This document shows positions 18,970 to 28,725 of a stretch of 64,000 nucleotides of DNA, one piece after another. Source of the stretch: Cladosporium sp. IMV 00045 (taxonomy: Eukaryota; Ascomycota; Dothideomycetes; Cladosporiales; Cladosporiaceae); assembly GCA_001931905.2 (NCBI GenBank), contig MSJI02000626.1, positions 1-64,000 of the forward strand, given 5' to 3'. The notes beneath the pieces are model-generated. The model had not been told where the DNA came from. It worked only from the letters and a program-made list of their open reading frames with translations, and ran no database searches. Positions within the stretch are counted from its first letter, which is position 1; every line of letters starts with the position of its first letter. A program made the translations under genes and the position numbers.

Positions 18970-21151
18970 ATGCAGCCACGCAGCTCACCCACAGTACCCT
19001 TGATACGCGAGGCTGCTCCATGGCTATGCGGCTTGGTGGTACATGTGCATTTGCACTGCCTCACGCCGTGCTGCGGCGTCTGACATGCAGTGCGATGAGC
19101 CACTTGGGCAGGCTGTACTTGAGGCTGAGGTACATCTTCTCTTATGGGAAGCCTGCTGCTACCTTCAGAAGGTCTTTTTCGAGGAGCGCAAATATTCTCT
19201 CGCCTATGTTTGCCAGCGTAACCCAGGATTTGACCCGAAAGCGACTGGACACCGAAGCACTCTGTGCCGAAGCCTCAGGACATACAGTACCCGCTGTGGC
19301 TGCCGACCAGATTGCATGGACGACATGAGCGAAGTGCCTCAATTTGTCCGCGCCCCTATTGTGAATGGCTGTGACAGCATATCAGCTTTCATGGATGATG
19401 AACAGCATGATGATTCTGATGTTGAAGAAATTCCCGACGAAAGAATACCCAGGAACTCATCTGCATCTGACGATACCAAAGTTACGCTCCTTCTCAAATG
19501 CAAAAGCAAACTAGACATCGACACTATAAACAATATCGCGAAAACCCTCCTCCAGGCACCCAATTGTCGCTGGACCTGCGCGAGCGCTCCATCGACACAA
19601 TGTCACGAGCGAACGAATACATTCGAATTCACCACTTCGCGCAGCGTGGTTGCAGGCAATACCCTCCTGGTCATCGAAGATGCCGCAACTGCCGCTTTAC
19701 CGTACCCTGAACACGTCAAAGGCATCGAGTCTGGATTTGGGAAGCCTGTCGCTCTGGTCACTATAGCGGGAGCATCATGTCAAGTGCGCTCCATTTGCAA
19801 TGTACGAATGCAACAAAAGGTACGGATGAGCCAGGCTATACATCTACTCTTCACTAGCGATGGCCGCGTCTGTAATTACTGACCATACCAAAGCTTTCTA
19901 ACTTACTCGATCATCTCGCTGCTTATAAGCCATATGCGGAAGTGGAGTCTATAAAAGTTCGAAACCACCTGGTTAAGCTTGCCCGGCTGTTCATGCGCCT
20001 CGACAGACTATTTGCGGCCCTTTTCTTCCATATCGTTTCATCTCATGGCGATTGTCCTCAATGCGGTCTCGCGGATCTCTTAGGCCATCTCCGTGAAGAG
20101 ATTCAGAAGAGACAACCAAAGGAGCAGCCAGTCTCTGTCGGAGACCTGGGAAACCACTGTGAAGCTTTGTTGGATTACCATCTGCGCGCTGCTCGTATAC
20201 CAAGGCGAGGCAGTGACCGGCCGCCCGAGTACATTGTCACACACGGCAACATTGAGACTCTGCTGGAGTACCTTCAGAACGGTCTCGAAATCCCTTACTG
20301 GAAGATCATGCTTGAGATCTTCTCTGCGTTCCAAGCGAACGAGTCTACACTGGCCAGCGAAATGCTCTCTTTAAAGATCCACCATATGAGATCCGAGGCC
20401 TGTGCGATCCGGCGGAAGCTGCAGGACGCCATTGACGATTTGACGCCGGGAGGTGAAGATGTTGCCGCAATTCTTACGGGAGTCGACAAGCGCATTTCTG
20501 TCTTGCGCAGCTTCGTCGATGACAGCGTCTCGGATCAAGTGGATGATCGCAACTTCTCTGAATCGTTAATTTGCCATTCGCGACTATTTGGCCAGTCAGC
20601 TGGAATCAAAGCACTCAGCAAAGACCACGACGAAGCCAATTCTGACGATGCATTCAAGGTATGTCACTGCCCACATCGTGCGTACCAGACCTATCTCTCA
20701 CTCTACTGAATCCCAACTCTAGTCCTCTTCAATTCTCACCGCGCTCATCATGATCACCATGATCGGAGCATTCGTCCCGTTCGTCAAAGGCTTCGCTATA
20801 TCTTCCACCAGCGCCGAACCAGGCACCAAAGCCGATTCCGACTACTGGTACAACATCTCCAACAGCGTGACAGCCATTATGGGCAATTTCGTCATGGTCC
20901 TCCCGCTTTTACGAGGATCCTGGTTTTCTGCGCCGCACGTGATCATGTGGATCTGGTTCGCTGCTGGACTTGCCTTTGCGTCTCTCTCGATTGTCACATA
21001 CCCGCTGTGTAATACGGGCTGGAGCTCTCTTCTTGCTTTCTTTGCTACGATTGCTGGGTTTGGCGCTACGTTGAGTATTACTATGACGGTGGGGAAGGAT
21101 GCGAAGGTGGTGGCTCAGATGGGAGGTCAGTTTAAGAGCAAGGTTGACTGA
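18970..21151 (+). CDS. Large protein of unknown function with C-terminal membrane domain
   Basis: Four exons (18970-19038, 19091-19819, 19894-20658, 20723-21151) join in frame to 663 aa; all three introns have good donors and acceptors. I do not recognise the family. The N-terminal part contains a Cys-rich stretch (about 55-90, with CGCRPDC), an acidic segment (DDEQHDDSDVEEIPDE) and a compact middle region. A helical region (about 280-500) follows with a CPQC pair (HIVSSHGDCPQCGLADLL). The end has four probable transmembrane helices (about 520-650): ILTALIMITMIGAFVPFV, a Met/Val-rich helix, HVIMWIWFAAGLAFASLSIV and LLAFFATIAGFGATLSITM. No signal peptide is seen. The first exon (MQPRSSPTVPLIREAAPWLC) is the least certain part; an alternative start lies downstream near 19043. 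Confidence 0.65.
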
Positions 21152-21335
21152 ACGCTCGCGCTTGTTGCTTGTCGTATTTTCAAATCCCTTTTTACAGATC
21201 TTCGAGCGAGATAATGAAGAGGCTTCTGCTGGCGAACCGTCAAGTGCGAAGAGATTTAGAGCCCCTTAGATTTGTCCTGCTGCTCGCCCGTCGACGTTTC
21301 TGCGAGATTCCGCTGGTTTGTCACAGCACTGCCAA

Positions 21336-21852
21336 TCAACAAGTTGATGCCTCAATCGCATACGGCCAAATCCAGCTGACCTCCAACATTTTTACCGCAA
21401 TGATGATCGGCAAAGTTCCATATTCGAAGTCTGAGAGGCTCGAGTTGCTGATACCATCCAGCCACTCAGGACGAAAACCAAACCACAGCCTCACCGGGAT
21501 CTCTGGCAGTAGAGCGACGACCTGCACCAATAAATAGCTCCAAGAAAGGGCTGCGGAGAGGTTGTTCGATCTTTTCCTGGGCATGAAGGCTTGTATGACT
21601 CCGGTTGCAGCGGCCCATAGCATGAACAATGTGATTCTTCGCGAATTGTTAGCTTGTACCTGCAAATCTCTTTCCAAAAGCTACCGACCCAGTTTCATAG
21701 ACGCCGACAATCATGAGAGTCGTCGATATCACGCTCGAAGTCACTGATGATCGGGTGTTAGTGCTTGAACATTTCGCAGAGAGCTACAATAGCGAACCTC
21801 TGTGTTCTATGAGCCAACGTATGGCACGGCTGATCGGATCCTCTTTCTCCAT
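21336..21852 (-). CDS. Small four-helix membrane protein of unknown function
   Basis: Three exons (21798-21852, 21689-21743, 21336-21636) join in frame to 136 aa. Intron 1 (21744-21797) has a CACTAAC branch and CAG acceptor. Intron 2 (21637-21688) has a GCTAAC branch but a weaker donor (GTCGGT). The product starts MEKEDPISRAIRWLIEHRVT and has four hydrophobic stretches, including SVISTTLMIVGVY, ITLFMLWAAATGVIQAF, ALSWSYLLVQVVALLPEI and TLPIIIAVKMLEVSWIW. No family was recognised. It is convergent with the 663-aa membrane protein gene. The weak second donor means the middle of the model could be wrong. Confidence 0.5.
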
Positions 21853-22239
21853 ATTCTAGCGATAGGTTTGGTCGTGAGCAAAGTTCAAGATGTTCACGTC
21901 AAGCTTTCCTGGTGTGATGCAAGGTTTGGGGTAGAGCTGCTTTCTGTCTAGACAAGCGGTAGCTCACGCTTTCTAGGAGTAGAGAACGGACGCTATTTTC
22001 GGAACACAGCAAATTTGAATGAATGACAGGTCATTTTTACTTGATTCATGAACTAAGCAACGTCACTTGAAACTTCAAATTCTTGTAGTGTGAGATCCTA
22101 CGTCCAACGGTCGTGAAGCGACGATTATCCGATTGGGATTCTACCTTGTCCTCTGTCACACTCGATCTCATTCAGAATCAATGAAAACTCGCTCTAGATT
22201 CACTTGTTCAATTTTTGTATCAATAGAGACACAGTCACA
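21853..22239. other. Divergent intergenic region
   Basis: Promoter interval between the small minus-strand membrane protein and the plus-strand unknown gene; more AT-rich than its surroundings, with no other feature seen. Confidence 0.4.
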
Positions 22240-22773
22240 ATGTCGATCGCACCAGGAGTTTCGATAGCCGCGGTAGATGCCTATACCCTTCCAAGCGAAA
22301 GCGCTCAGATGGGAGAAACTCGTGAGGCGATGATGCTTCACACTCAGATCAAGTGTAACGATATGAGACCCTGCACAAGCGATCAGATCACCCCGTCTAA
22401 CATCTTATCAGCCAATGCACAGTTATTGTTCCCGCGAGCAATGCCACCAGGCGCCACTGCCAGCGATTGGGAAATCGGCATCGCAATCGCCAAACCCGGT
22501 GACGACGAGAAGCAGCCAACTCAGTCCAAATACAAAGCCATCCTGACACATACCCGCGGCTTGAATCAAAAGCGCACTATTGCGGCCAAGGGTGCCAGCT
22601 GTGACAGTATGATCAATGCTTTACGGAACCTCCTCGAAGCGACTGGGGTTGCTCTTCAGAGATTTCAAGGGAATGCTTTGATCGATATGATTACTCCCAT
22701 GGAAACCGCGGGTGCCACTTTGGATGAGAATTTGATTCATAAGACGACCGAAAGTTCTTGGGGCATCTTTTGA
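22240..22773 (+). CDS. Unknown protein, 177 aa
   Basis: Single open frame from ATG 22240 (good context CACAATG) to 22773. No family, signal peptide or membrane segment was recognised. The composition is mixed and soluble-looking, with FPRAMPPGATASDWEIGIAI near the middle and a helical segment SMINALRNLLEATGVALQRF near the end. It lies in the accessory pocket between two small unknown or secreted protein genes. The length and reasonable codon content support a real gene, but it could be a lineage-specific or chance frame. Confidence 0.45.
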   Translation: MSIAPGVSIAAVDAYTLPSESAQMGETREAMMLHTQIKCNDMRPCTSDQITPSNILSANAQLLFPRAMPPGATASDWEIGIAIAKPGDDEKQPTQSKYKAILTHTRGLNQKRTIAAKGASCDSMINALRNLLEATGVALQRFQGNALIDMITPMETAGATLDENLIHKTTESSWGIF

Positions 22774-22985
22774 ATGCTGCGCTGAAGATTGAATGGTGGG
22801 CTTGATGTAGGTTCGCGGTAGAATAGCCGAACCGGCCCATGTATCGTCGCTTTAGACGATTTAATGATTTAGTGATAGAGCTCACCAACCAAGACTTCGA
22901 GTTGATCACGAAATAAAGTATTCAAATTTGGAGCGATGGGTTTAAGATCATGGTTGCTCTCTATCTCTGTTACAGTCCTCTCCAT

Positions 22986-23342
22986 CTAACAAGAACAAAC
23001 ACAGCGACTCAGGCCCAAACCAGAATCGAACGCAGGATCCTGGAGGCATCCTTGCCTCTGAGACAGATCGAATGATGTTGGTCCACAGCATCCCTTGCGC
23101 AAACCCTCACCGATGCACAGGTCGCCCTTTTGGGTGAAGTCAGTACCACAGAATCAGATAAAAGGGCGGTAGAAGGCTCTTACACAGTTGGGGTAAGCAT
23201 CACTGGAAAGCTGGTCGGTCGCGTAGATCTTGCATCCACCTCCTTCGAAAGTACCGCTGAAGCAACGTTCTTCAATGGGAGTTGGGGAGGTCATGGCCAG
23301 CGGAAGGAGTGCTGCGAGCACCGTGAAAGCCGTGAACTGCAT
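22986..23342 (-). CDS. Small secreted cysteine-rich protein A (candidate effector)
   Basis: Two exons (23184-23342, 22986-23126; intron 23127-23183 with TACTGAC branch) give 99 aa. The start MQFTAFTVLAALLPLAMTSP is a clear signal peptide. The mature part has 10 cysteines (27, 37, 53, 57, 66, 67, 80, 95, 97, 99), including an adjacent pair KGCCG and the C-terminal RCVCSC. Ten Cys in about 80 residues implies up to five disulfides and an extracellular role. It is a paralog of the gene at 24044-24381: same length class, same Cys order, intron at the same Asn-Cys and the same C-x-C-x-C ending. The two are divergently arranged around a 701-bp interval. A TATATAT element at about 23433 lies 90 bp upstream of the start. 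Function is inferred only as candidate effector or defence-type peptide. Confidence 0.82.
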
Positions 23343-24043
23343 TGTAGCGATTTGAGGGGTTGCTTCCGATTGGTCGTTGTGTTTTGAGGTCTTGAAGGAG
23401 AGCGCTTCCACGAGCATTAGTCGAGGCACCGACTATATATCAGCCAAACATTGCACATGATTGGGGCCATTCTGAGAGACAACCAAGATGAAGTCACTTG
23501 GTTTAAAGTTTCCAGCCTTCGCCAATGATAGGCGCATGAACTGCACGGTTTCACCCAGTGGGTCCGCCAATGTCACTCTATAGCTATTCGTTTGCATGAA
23601 CCCATTGGCGCCAAGAAGCGATGTCCGTTGTAAGTTCAGACTGCTCTCCATGATCGACACCAGACTTGTAGCGTTGAAGTATAGTTGCGATCCTTCGTGC
23701 CTGATCAGGAGGTCTATCACACTTATCACGAACACTACTTCCATCGTCCAAAGATGAATGGCAAGCAACCATCGTGGTACGTTACATCGGCGTCGATCCG
23801 AGAATCAGCTCTCATTGCTCGATCGTTGATAATGATCGGCCTTGGGTGTACGTCACAAAAAGCTGTGGCATCAATCTAATAGAAGACAAAGGTCGAGCTG
23901 TGTTTGACGTAAATGGTAGTGGTGGTCCAAAATACTCAGCCTTCGACTCTCGTCCCTTCCTATTCCTCTGTGAATCACGAAATCCTTGCCTTCGACAGTA
24001 CCTACCATACATCTTTTCGTGAAAGTTTTGACTGGCATCTACA
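23343..24043. other. Shared divergent promoter of the two secreted-protein paralogs
   Basis: No coding region supported; open frames on both strands here are short and lack family features. The interval contains TATA-like ACTATATATC near 23432-23441 for gene A. Its position between two paralogs suggests common or coordinated control. Confidence 0.5.
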
Positions 24044-24381
24044 ATGCAGCTACTCACCTTGTCGACCTTTCTATTCATTGCCAACCTGGCCGCTGCATCT
24101 CCAGTTGCATCCAAGCTGGAGGCCCGTGAATGCAGTGGTCCCAAGGCGTTCCGCGCTGGTGATTGCGCCTACTACGCGACGGATAACCTCAATTTCAACG
24201 CCAACTGTGAGTGATGAGTGCTCTTTCACGCTTGGAAGACTCGTTAATCATCTTCATAGGTGCCGACAAGTGTATCGCCGAAGCCACTCGTCAAGGTTGC
24301 TGTGATCCTTTGGCCGCCCAATGGCAGCTGGTCAAGGGCGATTGCAGCCTCAATGCCAGTACCTGCGAGTGTACCTGTTAA
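24044..24381 (+). CDS. Small secreted cysteine-rich protein B (candidate effector)
   Basis: Two exons (24044-24206, 24260-24381; intron 24207-24259) give 94 aa. Signal peptide MQLLTLSTFLFIANLAAASP; mature part with 10 cysteines (30, 41, 55, 59, 68, 69, 83, 90, 92, 94). Shared with protein A: G-D/G-C-x-x-Y-A-T-D (here GDCAYYATDNL), a Cys directly at the intron, C-x3-C, the CC pair (RQGCCDP) and the terminal C-x-C-x-C. The intron falls in the Cys codon (phase 1), whereas in protein A it falls just after it (phase 0). One NxS site (NAST) may be glycosylated. No named family was recognised. Divergence between the two is large outside the cysteines, so the duplication is old or the pair evolves fast. 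Confidence 0.85.
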
Positions 24382-25427
24382 AGACAGACGGAGCATGGTT
24401 CTTGATCATATCATTTTGGTTCAATCGATGATAGGTGGAATCCAATGACGATGGCTTGCGTAAATCGTATTAAAATCGGTTGATAGACTATTTGCTCTTA
24501 GAAATGCTCTCATTTTGGCTTCATGATATATACAATGATACGATCATTGACAAAAACGGCCGTCCCATTTTGTCTTCCCAAATGTCCCAACATAGCAACT
24601 CCGAATTGTTGATTGAAGAGCCAGCGCGCCTACAACCAACGCGCATTCTCAACCAAAGCACGAGGCTAATCAAGCGTAGTAATCACACGCCGGATAACAA
24701 AGTGATCGACTTGCCCGACATGTGGCCGTCGATGTGTCGAATGGTCGGACGATCCAGGTACTCCACGTGGTAGCGATAGTACGGAAGAGCTTCGGGCGTG
24801 TTGGCCTCCAGTCCGTTGATCTTCACACCCGCAAGACCTGCCCATTTTCACGCTGATGACTGTTGCTCGTCATAGCGACTACACAATGACTTCGTGAGCC
24901 AGTATTGACAATGTTAGTATCCCTCAGAAGTGTAGACCCGCTTTCGATCTCTGCCCTCAGACACTTCGGAAGGTTTTGGTAGCAGACTTCTGGTTGGCCA
25001 TAGGCTCCACTTTTTTCTCGTTCACTCACAGTATCAGTTCCAAGATCAAGAAACCATTGTCAATTGCAAGCTATGTTGTGGTCCCAATTCATCGATCGCG
25101 AATGGCTGATGTGCCAGCAAAGGGGAAGACATTGATCGAGCATGTGTGGCTGCTTTGATCACATTTGACATTGTGATAAGTCAGGCTGACTTTGTCGCAG
25201 AGAGATTTGTAAAAGTCACAATGTGGTGCCCTATTCCGACACCATAGTGTTTTGGCCAGTGCTTATGTAAACAATGCTGTTGAGATCACGCGGAATGCGG
25301 CTTGTACAGGTTGGGCGTTGACAAACCCAACCGCTTTCGTTCGCTCTACAGAGAAGGAAGTAATCATCCACCCTCACAGCCGATCATACAAAAAGCCCTG
25401 CATTGCATCAGATTCATCACAAATACG
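24382..25427. other. Intergenic with a possible coding fragment
   Basis: No complete gene is supported. A minus-strand coding-like fragment (24683-24847) is listed separately; the rest shows only short open frames. Confidence 0.4.
24683..24847 (-). pseudogene. Possible C-terminal fragment of a lost gene
   Basis: A 54-codon open stretch ends with TGA at 24683-24685. Its translation is unusually protein-like for an intergenic frame: GVKINGLEANTPEALPYYRY, then an aromatic/charged run and the ending GHMSGKSITLLSGV. It is preceded in frame by a stop at 24848-24850 and has no start, but CAG at the left of the frame could be a splice acceptor. I could not identify the parent family. It may be the last exon of a decayed gene or of a small gene whose other exons I did not recognise. 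Confidence 0.3.
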
Positions 25428-26495
25428 ATGGGGATCCCGGATCCACCATACCAGCCCTACGCTTCAGTCCACATCAACCCACAGGGGCCTGGCGATGCTC
25501 GACCCATTACGCAACAGGTTCTCGAGGATTGCAACGCTCTTGGCTGTCTTTCGGGATAATCAATCCTTGTCACAGGAACATCTTCTTTCGGGGTTGGGTT
25601 TGCGACTGCTGCAGCTTTGGACGAAACTGGAGCACATTTGTTCCTCACAGCTCGAGACACTGCGGAACTCGAGCGTGTGATCGTGAAGATCGTGACAAAG
25701 TCCTCATCCAATCGGTTTCCCCGGCCTGAGTCAGTGCAGATGGACTTGAGTTCTTTCAGCAGTATCAAACGAGCGGCGGCGTACATTCGGTCTAAGACCA
25801 AGGATTTCAATGTCCTAATCGGAAATTCTGGTGTCATGTACGTTCATTTTGAACGAACAGAGGATGGATTCGAAACACACGTTGGGGTCAAATATCTCTC
25901 AAATTTCCTGTTGTTTCAAGAACTGAAGCCCCCCATGATTCAGCGAGCGAAGAATTCGGGCAATCTTTCTCGTGTGGTCCTCGTCAGCTCGGCCGAACAC
26001 GATCGCTTTGAAACCTGGCTCGACGATTGGAATTTCGAAAAGAGCGAGTACAATCCGATCTTCGCTTACGAGCAAAGCAAGACGGCGAACACTTACATGG
26101 CAAGTACTCTGGCACGGTTGTTTGCAGAAAAGGGCATCACTGCACTGTCACTCAACCCACGGGCGATCATGGAGACTGACATATGGCGATTCATGCCGGA
26201 AGATGCATTGAAAGACTTCAGAAACAACAACACAGACTTTCGACAGATGAAATCTCTCGATCAGGGTGTTGCCACCACTGTCTGGGCCGCCGTGAGCCCA
26301 TACTTTGACGAAGTCACTCATTGAGGTAGATATCTGGCTGATGTAGGCGAGTGTGCTCCAATCGATGGGGACCAATTCGCATATGGGACTTCTGGGTGTA
26401 CGGACCATACTTGTGACGAAGTGAAGGCGGACAGGCTGTGGGACCTTAGCTGTGAAGCTATAGGTCTGTCGTGTGGGCGGAATGATCTAGATTGA
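25428..26495 (+). pseudogene. Short-chain dehydrogenase/reductase pseudogene
   Basis: One continuous frame encodes an SDR of the retinol-dehydrogenase-like type but holds two stops. It begins MGIPDPPYQPYASVHINPQG, reaches TAA at 25557-25559 just before SILVTGTSS, then continues through the Rossmann region, LVSSAEH, and the catalytic YEQSK to TGA at 26322-26324. Beyond this stop the same frame continues with GRYLADVGEC and a plausible C-terminus to 26495. The nucleotide motif reads TGTSSFGVG, one residue longer than the usual TGxxxGxG. Both stops can be explained by single C-to-T changes (CAA to TAA, CGA to TGA), the direction produced by repeat-induced point mutation. The frame is otherwise intact, so decay is probably recent. 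It precedes a P450 gene on the same strand. Confidence 0.75.
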
Positions 26496-27057
26496 TGTCG
26501 ATGCACTCTCCCATCCTACCTAATAAACCGACAGTCGATACGTTATCTCTTATGAGATTTTTCGACATGACATGGGATAAAGATCTTCCTGATGCTTGTT
26601 CTGCCTGTCAAATATACAGAAAGAAACTCTACTGATGTACTCATCGATAGTCGGTTGCCTGGCCTCCATGGCCTACTGAGCCCATTCAACTTCTATATTT
26701 TTCTTTCTTTCGCTAACGACATGCATACCTCCAGTAGTTGATGCATGTACTAAACATCCAATCATGCTGTCTTCTTCTCTAAATTCATATCCACTTTGTG
26801 CTTCCGAAACTCTAGCCGATCACTGTTCGGCTCGGCGTATCGCCAATTCCAGACACCGCCAACTTCGTTTCCCTCGTATTACTGATATGGTCGATACGCA
26901 CCTATGTGTGATGCACAATGAATCATTAGCCATTGATGTGCTCTTCCCTGATGATCTGTGCTTGGTATAAAGCCGCGGGCGCCCAATGAGTCTGCTCTAT
27001 CAAATCCGCAATTGTTCCATCTTTCACTCAGCCGACTCTAAGACTGACTTCAGAGAC
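26496..27057. other. P450 promoter region
   Basis: No gene seen. TATAAA at 26966-26971 lies 87-92 bp upstream of the chosen P450 start (27058) but only about 15-20 bp upstream of the earlier in-frame ATG (26986), which argues for the later start. Confidence 0.5.
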
Positions 27058-28596
27058 ATGCTATATCCGACTTCTTTCACTGAATTTGGGCTTTGCCTTT
27101 TGGCACTCTTGACAGGTGCTTATATTCTCCTTAGGAAGAGAGCGCTGGGATTCCCAATCATCAACGATTACTCTGGCGACTATTTCCGGGCAGAAGCATC
27201 GCGTGAATATCTTCTCAACGCCAGAGCATTACTTACAGAGGGTAATAAAAGGTATCAGCAAAAGCCTTTTGCTATACTCGTCCCCCATGGAGTCAAAGTA
27301 ATTTTGCCACCATCTCTTACCGACTGGATCAGGACCAGCAAAGATCTCGACCACCAACAGCTCGTCCGAGACGAATATGGCGCTGGATATCCAGGTTTTG
27401 AAGCACAGCTTGTGCTACATCACCCAAACAGAATTGTCACAAACATGGTCCAAGCCAAACTCGCCAAAAACGACCAAACACTGCCCGTCTTAGACGTACA
27501 TATCAAAGCGGCGTTGTCGGACATTTGGGGCGAGGACAAGGAGTGGAGTCTTCTGGATTGGGAGAATGCAACGACCGGGTTGATTTCTCGCGCTGCAGCA
27601 TCGATCTTCGTGGGTCTCGAACTGGCCACAGATCCGACATGGCAGAAGGTTTCGCGTACTTATGTTCAGGACTTTTTTGCAGCGGTTTCTGAGATGCACT
27701 GTTGGCACCCGTGGCTGAGGCCCTTCGTCCACTGGTTTCTGCCTCATACCTCAGCTTGTCGAGCTGGAGTTCGTCAAGCACGGTCAATGATCAACAAAGT
27801 TGTGTCAGACAGAGAACAAAAGGCGAAGCTCGCTGAGATTCACGGACGAAAGCCTCCAGAGTACAATGATGCGCTCTCATGGACGATGAGTGCCCGGGGA
27901 GGGAATCCGTTTGAGGCAGGCGATGTTCAGCTTGCTCTTGCGATGGCAGCATTCTTCACCACTGCTGAAGTCCTCCGACAAGTCATTATCGATGTTGCCC
28001 GCTCTCCCCAGCTTGTCAACTCGCTGAGGCGTGAGATTGAGACTGCGTTCTCTACTCATGGTGTTACAGCTGCTGCTTTTTTCCGCATGGAGTTGTTGGA
28101 CAGCGTTTTGAAAGAATCACAGAGGCTCATGCCCGCGTTAGGTATGTTCACTTGTCTGTGTCTTATCTGACTTGACTCCGTAGCTAATGCTTCTCTAGTT
28201 GGCTTCGAACGGCTCGTGATTAGGGACACAGCTCTCCCTGATGGTACCATCATTCGGAAAGGAACGCACATCGCGGTTGACTCGCGTGAGATGTGGAGCG
28301 CCGATGTCTTTGACAACCCGGAGGAGTACGATGCATGGCGTTTTGTCAAGCGGCGACAAGAAGGCGTACCGGCGAGTCAGTTTGTTCAGTCCAGTCGAGA
28401 GCACAACTCGTTTGGAATCGGGAAGCACCAGTGTCCTGGCCGTTTTTTCGCTTCGAACGAGTTGAAGCTCTGTCTGGTTCACATTCTGCTTCAATATGAC
28501 ATTCGTGTGGAAAAGGAATACTCACCGAAGCCACTTCAATACGGCTTCAAGCCGATTGCAGATCCTCATGCTCGCACCGAAGTTCGTAAGCGGTGA
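27058..28596 (+). CDS. Cytochrome P450 monooxygenase
   Basis: Two exons (27058-28141, 28199-28596; intron 28142-28198) give 493 aa. A hydrophobic N-terminal anchor (FGLCLLALLTGAYILL) places it on the ER membrane. The K-helix ExxR is in LKESQR, and the haem-binding loop FGIGKHQCPGRFFA carries the axial Cys. The I-helix reads ALAMAAFFTTAEVLRQ, lacking the common AGxDT and resembling the ent-kaurene-oxidase/CYP68-type enzymes of fungal secondary metabolism. It would insert one oxygen atom into a hydrophobic substrate using a P450 reductase; the substrate is unknown. The earlier in-frame ATG at 26986 would add 24 polar residues before the anchor and is less likely. It is convergent with a transporter gene 129 bp downstream. 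Confidence 0.92.
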
Positions 28597-28725
28597 ATAG
28601 GTATATAAGAAAGAAGCTCGATGGATTTTATAAATCCCCTTTCCAAAATTCCAGACTTCCACTTCAGATGTGGCACCGCCCGCATGTTGATTTTTCTGTT
28701 GAAAACAGCAAAAAGCTCGTGGATG

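Noticed and set aside
23005..23045. tRNA-like string (CCAGAATCGAACGC) suggesting a minus-strand tRNA
   Set aside because: No stems pair around it, and it lies inside exon 2 of the secreted cysteine-rich protein A.
26986..27057. Earlier in-frame ATG of the P450
   Set aside because: It would add polar residues before the membrane anchor and lies only about 15 bp after the TATAAA element, too close for a transcription start.
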